A stretch of DNA of 64,000 nucleotides from Escherichia sp. E4742 (GCF_005843885.1 NZ_CP040443.1:1984001-2048000), one strand, 5' to 3'. Positions 45,538-59,079 are shown, counted from the stretch's first letter. Numbers and translations: made by a program. The notes: generated by a model from the sequence alone, not told the origin.

Positions 45538-45554
45538 ATGGCGCGGAGTATTAG
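45538..45554 (-). other. maoS site (17 bp)
   Basis: The minus strand reads CTAATACTCCGCGCCAT, the 17-base maoS sequence reported for E. coli, located upstream of maoP as in K-12. MaoP acts through this site to constrain long-range DNA contacts of the Ori region. Confidence 0.8.
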
Positions 45555-45621
45555 TTACGCTTGACAGAGTGTAAAACAAAACATTTAAATCATAACGACA
45601 AATAATTTTGCGGAGAGCACT

Positions 45622-46461
45622 GTGGATACGGAATTGTTAAAAACTTTCCTGGAAGTTAGCCGAACGCGTCACTTTGGTCGAGCGGCTGAATCGCTCTATC
45701 TGACCCAATCAGCCGTGAGCTTTCGAATCAGACAACTGGAAAATCAATTGGGTGTGAATCTTTTCACCCGCCACAGAAACAATATCCGTTTAACCGCTGC
45801 CGGAGAAAAGCTTCTGCCTTATGCAGAAACGCTAATGAGCACCTGGCAGGCCGCCCGCAAGGAGGTGGCGCATACCTCACGACATAATGAGTTTTCTATC
45901 GGTGCCAGCGCCTCGCTGTGGGAGTGTATGCTTAATCAGTGGCTGGGGCGCTTGTATCAGAATCAGGATGCCCACACAGGTCTGCAATTTGAAGCGCGGA
46001 TTGCCCAACGACAGTCTCTGGTAAAACAGCTACATGAACGTCAACTTGATCTTCTTATTACCACTGAAGCGCCCAAAATGGACGAATTTAGTAGCCAGTT
46101 GTTGGGACATTTCACTTTAGCGCTCTATGCCAGCGCCCCCTCTAAGTTAAAGGGTGATCTTAACTATCTGCGTCTGGAATGGGGGCCGGATTTTCAACAG
46201 CATGAGACAGGTTTGATCGGTGCTGATGAAGTTCCAATCCTGACAACCAGTTCTGCTGAACTGGCACAACAACAGATTGAAATGCTTAATGGCTGCACCT
46301 GGCTACCGGTAAGTTGGGCGCGCAAAAAAGGCGGTTTGCATACTGTTGTCGACAGTACAACACTTTCACGGCCGCTCTATGCCATATGGCTGCAAAATAG
46401 CGACAAACACGCGCTGATTCGAGATCTATTGAAAATTAACGTACTGGATGAAGTGTATTAA
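45622..46461 (+). CDS. hdfR: HdfR, LysR-type regulator of flhDC
   Basis: HdfR represses the flagellar master operon flhDC and is itself repressed by H-NS. The 279-residue protein begins with GTG at 45622; the winged helix lies at about 18-60 (HFGRAAESLYLTQSAVSFRIRQLENQLG). The rest is a typical LysR effector domain. The long AT-rich upstream gap (45555-45621) suits H-NS control. It is divergent from maoP. Confidence 0.95.
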   Translation: MDTELLKTFLEVSRTRHFGRAAESLYLTQSAVSFRIRQLENQLGVNLFTRHRNNIRLTAAGEKLLPYAETLMSTWQAARKEVAHTSRHNEFSIGASASLWECMLNQWLGRLYQNQDAHTGLQFEARIAQRQSLVKQLHERQLDLLITTEAPKMDEFSSQLLGHFTLALYASAPSKLKGDLNYLRLEWGPDFQQHETGLIGADEVPILTTSSAELAQQQIEMLNGCTWLPVSWARKKGGLHTVVDSTTLSRPLYAIWLQNSDKHALIRDLLKINVLDEVY

Positions 46462-46521
46462 TCAAAATAGCCGGCAAGGATGCCGATGGAAGGATTTACT
46501 TCGGAGAGGGTTATTTCAGAT

Positions 46522-46550
46522 AAAAAAAATCCTTAGCTTTCGCTAAGGAT
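46522..46550 (-). terminator. Terminator of the rRNA operon
   Basis: On the minus strand ATCCTTAGC and GCTAAGGAT with a GAAA loop are followed by eight T residues. It ends the rrn-aspT-trpT transcript. Confidence 0.92.
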
Positions 46551-46556
46551 GATTTC

Positions 46557-46632
46557 TGGCAGGGGCGGAGAGACTCGAACTCCCAACACCCGGTTTTGGA
46601 GACCGGTGCTCTACCAATTGAACTACGCCCCT
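46557..46632 (-). tRNA. trpT: tRNA-Trp (anticodon CCA)
   Basis: A 76-nt cloverleaf on the minus strand, starting AGGGGCGTAGTTCAATTGG, anticodon CCA, with encoded 3' CCA. It is the distal tRNA of the rrnC operon. Confidence 0.97.
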
Positions 46633-46640
46633 AATTAGGG

Positions 46641-46717
46641 TGGCGGAACGGACGGGACTCGAACCCGCGACCCCCTGCGTGACAGGCAGGTATTCTAACC
46701 GACTGAACTACCGCTCC
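46641..46717 (-). tRNA. aspT: tRNA-Asp (anticodon GTC)
   Basis: A 77-nt cloverleaf on the minus strand, starting GGAGCGGTAGTTCAGTCGG, anticodon GTC, with encoded CCA. With trpT it marks this operon as rrnC. Confidence 0.97.
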
Positions 46718-46769
46718 ACCGAATTCTTTTACAACCACCGGTTTTATGACCGGCTTACTGCTTAATTTG

Positions 46770-46889
46770 ATGCCTGGCAGTTCCCTACTCTCGCATGGGG
46801 AGACCCCACACTACCATCGGCGCTACGGCGTTTCACTTCTGAGTTCGGCATGGGGTCAGGTGGGACCACCGCGCTAAGGCCGCCAGGCA
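46770..46889 (-). rRNA. rrfC: 5S ribosomal RNA
   Basis: 120 nt on the minus strand from TGCCTGGCGGCC to CTGCCAGGCAT, the normal 5S length, with the terminal helix formed by both ends. Confidence 0.97.
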
Positions 46890-46988
46890 AATTCTGTTTT
46901 ATCAACACGTCTTTCTTCGACATGTCGATGTAATCTGTATCAGGCTGAAAATCTTTCTCTCAATCCGCCAAAACATCTTCGGCGTTGT

Positions 46989-49890
<2,902 letters not shown>

Positions 49891-50081
49891 TCACAACCCG
49901 AAGATGTTTCGTAAAACACCATCGTGTTGCGAAAATTTGAGAGACTCACGAACAACTTTCGTTGTTCAGTGTTTCAATTTTCAGCTTGATCCAGATTTTT
50001 AAAGAGCAAATATCTCAAACATCACTCGTAAGTGAGTTTTGAGATACAGAGGTCGGCGACTTTCACTCACAAACCAGCAAG

Positions 50082-50157
50082 TGGCGTCCCCTAGGGGATT
50101 CGAACCCCTGTTACCGCCGTGAAAGGGCGGTGTCCTGGGCCTCTAGACGAAGGGGAC
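50082..50157 (-). tRNA. gltU: tRNA-Glu (anticodon TTC) in the rRNA spacer
   Basis: A 76-nt cloverleaf on the minus strand, GTCCCCTTCGTCTAGAGGCC..., anticodon TTC, with encoded CCA. It is the single tRNA in the 16S-23S spacer, as in rrnC. A spacer boxA-like sequence (TGCTCTTTAA) lies at 49999-50008. Confidence 0.97.
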
Positions 50158-50244
50158 GTATCAGTCTGCTTCGCAAGACGCCTTGCTTTTTACTTTCTAT
50201 CAGACAATCTGTGTGAGCACTTCAAAGAACGCTTCTTTAAGGTA

Positions 50245-51784
<1,540 letters not shown>

Positions 51785-51916
51785 AAAAGTTTGATGCTCA
51801 AAGAATTAAACTTCGTAATGAATTACATGTTCACTCTTGAGACTTGGTATTCATTTATCGTCTTGCGACGTTAAGAATCCGTATCTTCGAGTGCCCACAC
51901 AGATTGTCTGATAAAT

Positions 51917-51928
51917 TGTTAAAGAGCA
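51917..51928 (-). promoter_or_regulatory. rrn leader boxA antitermination site
   Basis: TGCTCTTTAACA on the minus strand in the leader, the canonical boxA that recruits NusB/S10 for rRNA antitermination. Confidence 0.93.
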
Positions 51929-51965
51929 GTGCCGCTTCGCTTTTTCTCAGCGGCGCGGGGTGTGC

Positions 51966-51993
51966 ATAATACACTTTCCCGCTACAGAGTCAA
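51966..51993 (-). promoter_or_regulatory. rrnC P2 promoter
   Basis: TTGACT (51988-51993) and TATTAT (51966-51971) with a 16-base spacer on the minus strand, just upstream of the leader. Confidence 0.9.
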
Positions 51994-52083
51994 GCATTTT
52001 TTTGCTTTTCTCTGTCAGGATTCTCAGGAGAATCCCGCTGACCCGGCGGCGTGTTCGCCGTTGTTCCGTGTCAGTGGTGGCGC

Positions 52084-52135
52084 ATTATAGGGAGTTATTC
52101 TGAGCTGACAAGAGGAAATTTAAAATAATTTTCCG
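52084..52135 (-). promoter_or_regulatory. rrnC P1 promoter with UP element
   Basis: TTGTCA (52106-52111) and TATAAT (52084-52089) spaced by 16 bases; an A/T-rich UP element (AAAATTATTTTAAATTTCC) sits right upstream at about 52114-52135, and a GC-rich discriminator follows. Fis sites are expected between here and yieP (52136-52263), which I did not assign. Confidence 0.92.
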
Positions 52136-52263
52136 AATGCGCATTTTTTCAGCAAAACACCTGTAAGTGTGCCATAAAACAAGCAATTTGCCGTTTTTGC
52201 AACCGCAATCACACTTCCAGGTGGCATACTAAAGAGGAATAAAAAGAAAAAGGAAGATAAGTA

Positions 52264-52956
52264 ATGCCTTTAAGCGCACAACAGTTAGCTGCACAGAAAA
52301 ACCTTTCATATGTTCTGGCTGAGAAGCTGGCACAACGAATCTTAAAAGGTGAATACGCACCTGGCACCATTTTGCCGGGTGAAATTGAACTGGGTGAGCA
52401 ATTTGGTGTGAGTCGTACTGCGGTACGCGAAGCGGTCAAGACGTTAACGGCAAAGGGGATGGTTTTACCGCGTCCACGAATTGGTACGCGTGTCATGCCA
52501 CAATCCAACTGGAATTTTCTTGATCAAGAGTTGCTCACCTGGTGGATGACAGAAGAGAACTTTCATCAGGTCATTGATCACTTTTTGGTTATGCGTATCT
52601 GTCTGGAGCCGCAAGCCTGTTTACTGGCTGCAACTATAGGAACAGCAGAACAGAAGGCGCATCTCAACACGCTAATGGCCGAAATGGTTGCATTAAAAGA
52701 TAACTTCCGCCGAGAGCGTTGGGTTGAGGTCGATATGGCCTGGCATGAGCACATCTATAAAATGAGCGCCAATCCGTTTTTGACCTCTTTCGCCTCGCTA
52801 TTCCATTCGGTTTATCACACTTACTTCACGTCAATAACCAGTGACACCGTGATAAAGCTGGATCTGCACCAGGCGATCGTCGATGCGATTATCCAAAGCG
52901 ATGGCAACGCGGCATTTAAGGCTTGTCAGGCGCTACTACGCTCCCCTGATAAGTAA
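52264..52956 (+). CDS. yieP: YieP, FadR-family (GntR) transcriptional regulator
   Basis: This 230-residue protein has an N-terminal GntR winged helix (residues about 15-75; the recognition part is FGVSRTAVREAVKTL) and an all-helical FCD ligand domain with a D-x3-H pattern (DMAWHEH around 158-164). In K-12 it precedes and may control the drug-transporter gene hsrA. Here hsrA is reduced to a remnant, so the regulator has lost its neighbour. Confidence 0.95.
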   Translation: MPLSAQQLAAQKNLSYVLAEKLAQRILKGEYAPGTILPGEIELGEQFGVSRTAVREAVKTLTAKGMVLPRPRIGTRVMPQSNWNFLDQELLTWWMTEENFHQVIDHFLVMRICLEPQACLLAATIGTAEQKAHLNTLMAEMVALKDNFRRERWVEVDMAWHEHIYKMSANPFLTSFASLFHSVYHTYFTSITSDTVIKLDLHQAIVDAIIQSDGNAAFKACQALLRSPDK

Positions 52957-52969
52957 CATAACAAACGGG

Positions 52970-53233
52970 ATGGCGGGTTTTCCGTGTATTGCGGCGATGG
53001 ACTTCTCTATACAGACACTAAATATCACCATCCGGAATACCACCTTATCCGCTATTGCTCATTGCCTCGCCAAGCTATCCGCCATCATCAGTTATACGCT
53101 GACGATGGCAATGCTTATTCCGGATAAGTTATTACTGTTGCTTCAGTAGTAATTGAAAGCAACTGATAGTAATAATTTGATTAAACGCCAGCAAAAATCT
53201 AAGCCGAACCGCGCGCCATCAGAATCGGAGTAA
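52970..53233 (+). pseudogene. hsrA: hsrA (yieO) remnant with internal deletion
   Basis: HsrA is an MFS transporter of about 475 residues encoded between yieP and rbsR in K-12. Here only two ends survive. The N-terminal part (52970-53120) encodes MAGFPCIAAM...HCLAKLSAIISYTLTMAMLIP, recognisable but with many substitutions and a small in-frame loss. The C-terminal part (53153-53233) encodes LKATDSNNLIKRQQKSKPN...SESE and the original stop, overlapping the rbsR end as in K-12. About 1.2 kb of coding sequence between is missing. A continuous frame across the left part extends to 53149 but runs out before the tail. The product cannot be functional. Confidence 0.88.
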
Positions 53234-54191
53234 GTTGTAATCGTTGTTGCTGTAAGGTTGGCTGCGCCATTCGGTGGATGAGTACATCAATCGCCAGCTC
53301 TCCCAATTCATCTTTCGGTTGATGGATAGTGGTGAGCGGTGGCGTCATATAACGTGCCAGTTCAATATCGTCATAACCAATCACCGCGATATCCTGCGGG
53401 ACATGCAATCCAGCCTGGTACAACGCCTGGTAAACACCCACTGCCATTGCGTCATTTCCGGTAAAGACCGCCTGAGGACGCAGCGAATGTGATAACAGCT
53501 GTCGCATAGCGTCAAACCCGCCGTTAAATTCAAAATCGCCAGTCACTTCATAGCCATCAGGAATGTCGAGGCCAGCACGTTTCATCGCCGCCCGATAACC
53601 TTCCAGTCGCAAACGTGCAGGCGTTTTATCCAGAGGTCCGGTAATACAGGCGATACGAGTATGACCTTTGTCGATCAGATATTGCGTCGCTAAATCTCCG
53701 CCCAGCAACGAGTTATCCTGAATGAGATCGCTGTCGCCATCGAACGGCGCCCAGTCCATCATCACGGTTGGCACTGTCGGATAACGTTGCATGATTTCAC
53801 GCGAAGGCTGATGCGTTTCGGTGCAGAGTAACAGCAAGCCATCAACACGCTTTTGCATCAACGTTTCCAGATTACGATTCATTCGCTGCTCATCGCCTTC
53901 GGTATTACAAAGGACAAGACTATAGCCGCGTTCGAAGCAACTGCGTTCAACACCACGCACCAGTTCAGAATAGAAAGGATTAGTGCTGGCGGTGATCAAC
54001 ATGCCAATGGTATGTGTTTGATTAAGCTTGAGACTACGTGCCAGAGCTGATGGCGCGTAATTGAGTTCTTTAATCGCCGCTTCAACTTTGGCGGTAATCG
54101 CTTCACTGACGAAGCGATCTTTATTGATGACGTGAGAAACTGTTGAGGTAGAAACGCCCGCCAGGCGGGCAACATCTTTCATTGTAGCCAA
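53199..54191 (-). CDS. rbsR: RbsR, ribose operon repressor
   Basis: RbsR is the LacI-family repressor that leaves its operator when ribose binds. The 330-residue protein has the helix-turn-helix MATMKDVARLAGVSTSTVSHV (1-21), the hinge helix near 50-56, and a periplasmic-binding-protein-like core. It is the last gene of rbsDACBKR, four bases after rbsK. Its 3' end overlaps the hsrA remnant's stop on the opposite strand. Confidence 0.96.
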   Translation of the reverse strand: MATMKDVARLAGVSTSTVSHVINKDRFVSEAITAKVEAAIKELNYAPSALARSLKLNQTHTIGMLITASTNPFYSELVRGVERSCFERGYSLVLCNTEGDEQRMNRNLETLMQKRVDGLLLLCTETHQPSREIMQRYPTVPTVMMDWAPFDGDSDLIQDNSLLGGDLATQYLIDKGHTRIACITGPLDKTPARLRLEGYRAAMKRAGLDIPDGYEVTGDFEFNGGFDAMRQLLSHSLRPQAVFTGNDAMAVGVYQALYQAGLHVPQDIAVIGYDDIELARYMTPPLTTIHQPKDELGELAIDVLIHRMAQPTLQQQRLQLTPILMARGSA

Positions 54192-54194
54192 GCG

Positions 54195-55124
54195 TCACCT
54201 CTGCCTGTCTAAAAATGCGTCGATCTCTTCACGCCACGGTACGGAAGGTTGTGCGCCTTTACGTGTTACGGCAATCGCAGCGGCGGCATGGGCAAAACGA
54301 ATCGCCTCTGGCAATGGTTTTTCTTCCAGCAACGCCGTGATTAACGCGCCGTTAAAGGTATCCCCGGCAGCAATGGTATCGACAGCCTGCACCCGGAATC
54401 CAGGAACGCGCTGACCTTCACCATTCACGCTAGCCCATACACCACGACTTCCTAAAGTAATCAGTACAGTACGGATACCTTTTTCATGCAGTACCTGCGC
54501 CGCCTTCGCCGCATCTTCATCATTTTCAACACGAATACCGGTGAGCTTTTCTGCTTCCGTTTCGTTTGGCGTAATAATGTCCACCAGCGCCAACAGTTCG
54601 TCAGGAAGTTCGCGAGCAGGAGCCGGGTTAAGCGCAACGATAGTCTTATTTTGATGGGCGATTTTCGCCGCTGCCATCACACTTTCGAGTGGTGATTCCA
54701 GCTGCATTAATAATGCTGAGGCATTCGCAATACGCTCGCGTTGTGCTTCTACCAGCACAGGGGAAAGGGCAGCGTTAGCGCCGGAATGAATACCGATGAC
54801 GTTCTCGCCTTCGCCATTAACAAAAATCAGCGCCACACCTGTTGATTCGCCTTTGATCACGCTGACCGGAGAAATATCGATGTTATCAGTGGCGAGTTGC
54901 TGACGAACGCTCTCACCAATGCTGTCATCACCCGTACAGGCAATAAACGCGATATTCGCACCGCTACGCCCTGCTGCCACCGCCTGATTCGCACCTTTGC
55001 CGCCAAATGCGACTTGATAGTGGTTACCGGTTACGGTTTCGCCTGGAGTAGGAAAAGATTGAAGATTAAGGATATGGTCAGCATTAATGCTGCCAAGAAC
55101 AACGAGGCTGCCTGCGTTTTGCAT
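54195..55124 (-). CDS. rbsK: RbsK, ribokinase
   Basis: RbsK phosphorylates ribose to ribose-5-phosphate. The start at 55124 (MQNAGSLVVLGS) gives 309 residues, the usual length; the ORF extension to 55151 lies in the hairpin after rbsB. The pfkB signatures GGKGANQAVAA (about 41-51) and DTIAAGDTFNGA (about 249-260, with the catalytic aspartate) are present. Confidence 0.97.
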   Translation of the reverse strand: MQNAGSLVVLGSINADHILNLQSFPTPGETVTGNHYQVAFGGKGANQAVAAGRSGANIAFIACTGDDSIGESVRQQLATDNIDISPVSVIKGESTGVALIFVNGEGENVIGIHSGANAALSPVLVEAQRERIANASALLMQLESPLESVMAAAKIAHQNKTIVALNPAPARELPDELLALVDIITPNETEAEKLTGIRVENDEDAAKAAQVLHEKGIRTVLITLGSRGVWASVNGEGQRVPGFRVQAVDTIAAGDTFNGALITALLEEKPLPEAIRFAHAAAAIAVTRKGAQPSVPWREEIDAFLDRQR

Positions 55125-55144
55125 ATTCGGGATGTCCATAAAAT

Positions 55145-55167
55145 GCGCCACCGGGTTAGGGTGGCGC
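55145..55167 (-). ncRNA. Hairpin between rbsB and rbsK, possible 3' end of the RbsZ small RNA
   Basis: GCGCCACC and GGTGGCGC form an eight-pair stem followed on the minus strand by ATTTTA. It lies about 80 bases after the rbsB stop. In E. coli a small RNA, RbsZ, is released from the rbsB 3' UTR; this hairpin would be its terminator. Its 5' end cannot be placed from sequence alone. Confidence 0.45.
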
Positions 55168-55249
55168 GTGCCCTGCTTTTCTTTATATTACACGTTCATC
55201 TGTCGATGACGTATTGATGCCACTATCAGGTTATAAAACCTGACCAAGA

Positions 55250-56140
55250 CTACTGCTTAACAACCAGTTTCAGATCAACCGGATATTTCGCCTGAACTTT
55301 TTCGCCTTTCAGAACTTTATCCGCGGTTTCGACACCTTTCGCGCCAATCTGATCGGGTAACTGAGCGATAGTCGCTGCCAGTTTGCCATCATTTACTGCT
55401 TTTTCGCCATCAGGTGTACCGTCAAATCCGACGACCATCACATCCGATTTACCTGCAGTTTGCAGCGCACGCAGTGCGCCCAGCGCCATTTCATCGTTCT
55501 GCGCAAACACTGCCTGCACATCCGGATGAGCGGTAAGTAGGTTCTGCATTACGTTCAAACCTTTGGTACGGTCGAAGTCTGCCGGCTGGCTGGCAAGGAC
55601 GTTAAATTTATGAGCAGCAACAGCCTGCTGGAAGCCTTCGCCACGTTCACGGGCTGCGGATGTACCGGCAATGCCTTGCAGCTCGATAACTTTGGCACCT
55701 TCGCCCGCTTTCTTCGCGATGTAATCACCGGCGATTTTGCCGCCCAGTACGTTATCAGAAGCAATGTGGCTCACCACTTCGCCTTTCGTGGCCTGGCGGT
55801 CAAGGGTGATAACCGGGATGTTCGCCTGGTTTGCCATCTTCACGGCGTTACCCACCGCATCGGAGTCGGTCGGGTTAATCAGCAGAATTTTGGTGCCGCG
55901 AACGGTTAAGTCCTGCACGTTCGCCAGCTCTTTCGCCGGGTTGTTCTGGGAGTCCAGCACCACCAGGTTATAGCCGAGTTTATCCGCCTCTTTCTGCGCG
56001 CCATCTTTCAGCGATACAAAGAACGGGTTATTGAGTGTGGAAACCACCAGCGCAATGGTGTCTTTTGCCATTGCATTCGCACTAACGGTGGCGCTTAGCG
56101 CAACAGCAGAAACCAGGGTAGCCAGTTTTTTCATGTTCAT
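55250..56140 (-). CDS. rbsB: RbsB, periplasmic ribose-binding protein
   Basis: RbsB delivers ribose to RbsAC and to the Trg chemoreceptor. The start at 56140 gives 296 residues; a signal peptide (MNMKKLATLVSAVALSA...ANAMA) is cleaved after about residue 25, before KDTIALV. It is a type I periplasmic binding protein of two Rossmann-like lobes. An extra in-frame MN pair lies upstream at 56146. Confidence 0.97.
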   Translation of the reverse strand: MNMKKLATLVSAVALSATVSANAMAKDTIALVVSTLNNPFFVSLKDGAQKEADKLGYNLVVLDSQNNPAKELANVQDLTVRGTKILLINPTDSDAVGNAVKMANQANIPVITLDRQATKGEVVSHIASDNVLGGKIAGDYIAKKAGEGAKVIELQGIAGTSAARERGEGFQQAVAAHKFNVLASQPADFDRTKGLNVMQNLLTAHPDVQAVFAQNDEMALGALRALQTAGKSDVMVVGFDGTPDGEKAVNDGKLAATIAQLPDQIGAKGVETADKVLKGEKVQAKYPVDLKLVVKQ

Positions 56141-56164
56141 ATTCAAGATGTCCTGTAGTCGTTA

Positions 56165-57130
56165 TTACTGCTTTTTGTTGTCTACCAGCACCGCCAGCAA
56201 AATCACCACAGCTTTGACGATCATCTGGTAATAGGAGGAAACACCTAACAAATTCAATCCATTATTAAGGAAGCCAAGAATTAATGCGCCGATCAACGTC
56301 CCAACAATGCGACCTTTTCCGCCCGCCAGGCTCGTACCGCCCAGAACCACTGCCGCAATAGCATCCAGCTCATAGCCAGTCCCCGCCGTGGGTTGTGCGG
56401 AGGAGAGGCGCGCCACTTCAATGATCCCGGCCAGTGATGCCAGCAGACCACAAAGAGAATAGACGATGATTTTGATTTTATTGACGTTGATACCAGAAAG
56501 ACGCGTTGCCGCTTCGTTGCCGCCCAGCGCGTAGATGTAACGCCCCAGACGCGTGTGATGCAGCATGTACCAGGCCGCGAGGAAGACAATCCCCATGATC
56601 CAGACTGGCGTCGGTACGCCCAGCGGACGACCAATACCAAACCAGCCAAACAGATCGGCGTTCTCAGTAAAGCCGGTATTCACTGGGCTTCCGTTGGTAT
56701 AAACCATGGTCACGCCGCGCAGTAAAAGCATCATAACCAGCGTGGCGATAAACGCCTGGACGCGACCTTTCGCTACAATCACCCCGGTTACCGCGCCAAT
56801 TGCGGCACCTAATGCCAGTGCGGCAGCGACAGCCACCAGCGCGTTGACTTCAATGCCGACGATAGATGCAGCAACTGCGCCAGTCAGCGCCAACAGAGAA
56901 CCGACGGACAGGTCGATGCCCGACGTCAGGATCACCAGCGTCATCCCGACCGCCATAATGGCGTTCACCGAGGTTTGCTGGAGAATATTGAATAAGTTAT
57001 TGATGGTGAAAAAGTTCGGGCTTAACGTCGAGACAATCGCGATCAGCACCAGCAGAGCGATAAGCGATTTCTGCTCCATCAGCCACGCTTTCGTGAAATA
57101 ACGGCGACCAGAAACAGTCTGGGTTGTCAT
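56165..57130 (-). CDS. rbsC: RbsC, ribose ABC transporter permease
   Basis: RbsC forms the membrane pore of the ribose importer. The 321-residue protein has about ten hydrophobic segments and the BPD_transp_2 sugar-permease motif ELDAIAAVVLGGTSLAGGKG (about 248-267), where the permease touches RbsA. It lies between rbsA and rbsB. Confidence 0.97.
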   Translation of the reverse strand: MTTQTVSGRRYFTKAWLMEQKSLIALLVLIAIVSTLSPNFFTINNLFNILQQTSVNAIMAVGMTLVILTSGIDLSVGSLLALTGAVAASIVGIEVNALVAVAAALALGAAIGAVTGVIVAKGRVQAFIATLVMMLLLRGVTMVYTNGSPVNTGFTENADLFGWFGIGRPLGVPTPVWIMGIVFLAAWYMLHHTRLGRYIYALGGNEAATRLSGINVNKIKIIVYSLCGLLASLAGIIEVARLSSAQPTAGTGYELDAIAAVVLGGTSLAGGKGRIVGTLIGALILGFLNNGLNLLGVSSYYQMIVKAVVILLAVLVDNKKQ

Positions 57131-57134
57131 TTTT

Positions 57135-58640
57135 TTACTCCTGATTCACGCGATTAAGCTTGCCCACAGCGGCAGCCATTAACACTTCCTGGGTGGCCTG
57201 CTCACGAGTAAATTCCCCGCTGAGATGCCCTTCATGCATGACGATGATGCGATCGCTCATGCCTAATACTTCTGGCATCTCTGATGACACCAGAATGATG
57301 CTCAAGCCATCGGCTTTGAACTGGTTAATCAGTTGATAGATCTCTTTTTTCGCGCCGACATCTACACCACGGGTAGGTTCATCAAGGATAAGTACTTTCG
57401 GACGCGTCATCAGACCGCGGGCAATCGCCACTTTTTGCTGATTGCCACCGGAGAGCAGGCCAATTGCCTGTTCCATTGACGGCGTTTTCACATTGAACAG
57501 GCGAATAAAATCACTCACAGCCTGTTGTTCATCGGCATGCTTCAAACTGCCGCCAGTACGGCTGAAGTAGCGCAGCGCAGTCAGCGACATATTTTCTTTT
57601 ACTGACATGCCCAGTACTAAACCGTCGCGCTTACGGTCTTCAGAGATATACACAATGCCGTTTGCCAGGCCATCCTGCGGTGAACGAGTAATAACTTCAT
57701 GCCCATCCAGCGTGACATAACCGCTGGTGCGCGGCAGTGCGCCATAGAGCACTTTCATCAATTCGGTACGCCCCGCGCCCATCAAACCAGAGACGCCAAG
57801 GATTTCGCCATTGCGTAGGGTAAAAGAAACGTTGTTAACACCAGGTCCGCAGAGATTATCGACTTTCAGGCGGATATCTCCCGGCTCTTTGTCCAGGTGT
57901 GGATACTGCTCTTCCAGCTTGCGGCCCACCATCATCTCAATCAGCGAATCTTCGGTCAGTGATGCCACTTCACGCTCGGCAATAAATTGCCCGTCACGAA
58001 AAACGGTAACGTCATCGCAAATCTCGAAGATTTCTTTCATGCGGTGGGAGATATAGACAATGCCGCGCCCTTGCGATTTCAGCTCGCGGATGACGCGGAA
58101 CAGGGATTCGGTTTCGGTATCAGTCAGCGCATCAGTCGGTTCATCCATAATGATGACTTTCGACTCAAAGCTCAGCACTTTGGCGATTTCAACCATTTGC
58201 TGGTCACCGATGGAAAGATCGCCCACCAGCTTGTCGCTTTTAAAGCGCAGGTTAAGTTTAGCCAGTAATTTATCCGCTTCGGCATACATGGTTTTCCAGT
58301 CAATTTTGCCAAAGCGATTAACAAACTCACGACCGAGGAAAATGTTTTCGGCAATGGTCAACTGCGGGATCAGGTTCAGCTCCTGGTGGATAATCCCAAT
58401 CCCGGCTTCCTGGGAAGATTTCGGCCCGGTAAATGTCGTTTCTTTCCCCAGCCATAAAAGCGTACCGGCATCGCGAGTATAGATACCGGTAAGCACTTTC
58501 ATCATGGTGGATTTACCCGCGCCGTTTTCGCCTACCAGCGCCATCACGCGGCCCGGATAGACATTTAACGCGGCGCCCGAGAGGGCTTTTACGCCCGGAA
58601 AGGCTTTATCAATGCCTTTAAGCTGTAGTAATGCTTCCAT
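57135..58640 (-). CDS. rbsA: RbsA, ribose ABC transporter ATPase
   Basis: RbsA is a tandem-domain ATPase of the sugar class, energising ribose import. The 501-residue protein has a first domain with Walker A GENGAGKST (about 37-45), and Walker B VIIMDEPTDAL. The second domain has a degenerate Walker A (GLMGAGRTEL) and signature LLSGGNQQK with Walker B VLILDEPTRGVD. It lies eight bases after rbsD. Confidence 0.97.
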   Translation of the reverse strand: MEALLQLKGIDKAFPGVKALSGAALNVYPGRVMALVGENGAGKSTMMKVLTGIYTRDAGTLLWLGKETTFTGPKSSQEAGIGIIHQELNLIPQLTIAENIFLGREFVNRFGKIDWKTMYAEADKLLAKLNLRFKSDKLVGDLSIGDQQMVEIAKVLSFESKVIIMDEPTDALTDTETESLFRVIRELKSQGRGIVYISHRMKEIFEICDDVTVFRDGQFIAEREVASLTEDSLIEMMVGRKLEEQYPHLDKEPGDIRLKVDNLCGPGVNNVSFTLRNGEILGVSGLMGAGRTELMKVLYGALPRTSGYVTLDGHEVITRSPQDGLANGIVYISEDRKRDGLVLGMSVKENMSLTALRYFSRTGGSLKHADEQQAVSDFIRLFNVKTPSMEQAIGLLSGGNQQKVAIARGLMTRPKVLILDEPTRGVDVGAKKEIYQLINQFKADGLSIILVSSEMPEVLGMSDRIIVMHEGHLSGEFTREQATQEVLMAAAVGKLNRVNQE

Positions 58641-58647
58641 GACGACC

Positions 58648-59067
58648 TCAGAACGTCACGCCAGCACAGAGAATGATATTCGCATACGGAGAACATTCTC
58701 CGCTGCGAATTACCGCCTGACTTTCTGCGGTTAGTTGTTTGAATTGTTCATGCGTGGTGTAACGAATTTCAATGGTGTTTCCCTGGTGTTGTTGCAGCTG
58801 CTCAAGGTGAGTGAGCAACGTTTCGTGGAGTTGCGGATTATGTTGTTTGATCTCTTCCGCGATAATGGCTGCCTCAACCTGCATTTCACTCGTAACAACT
58901 CCCAGTACCTGCATAAAAGAAGGTACGCCCTGGGTTAATGCCACATCGATACGCGTTGTACTTTTGGGGATGGGTAAACCAGCATCACACACCACCAGCG
59001 TATCGGTATGCCCCAGACGGGAGATCACCGACGAAATATCAGAATTAAGAACGGTGCCTTTTTTCAT
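58648..59067 (-). CDS. rbsD: RbsD, D-ribose pyranase
   Basis: RbsD interconverts beta-pyranose and beta-furanose forms of ribose so that RbsK receives the furanose. The start at 59067 (MKKGTVLNSD) gives 139 residues, the known length; catalytic His20 is in SRLGHTDTL. It is the first gene of the operon; the RbsR operator is 13 bases upstream. Confidence 0.96.
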   Translation of the reverse strand: MKKGTVLNSDISSVISRLGHTDTLVVCDAGLPIPKSTTRIDVALTQGVPSFMQVLGVVTSEMQVEAAIIAEEIKQHNPQLHETLLTHLEQLQQHQGNTIEIRYTTHEQFKQLTAESQAVIRSGECSPYANIILCAGVTF

Positions 59068-59079
59068 TTTTTTCTCCAT

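Noticed and set aside
52883..53149. An 88-codon open frame overlapping the yieP end
   Set aside because: It is an accidental fusion of out-of-frame yieP sequence with the decayed N-terminus of hsrA; it has no ribosome site of its own and is treated as part of the hsrA remnant.
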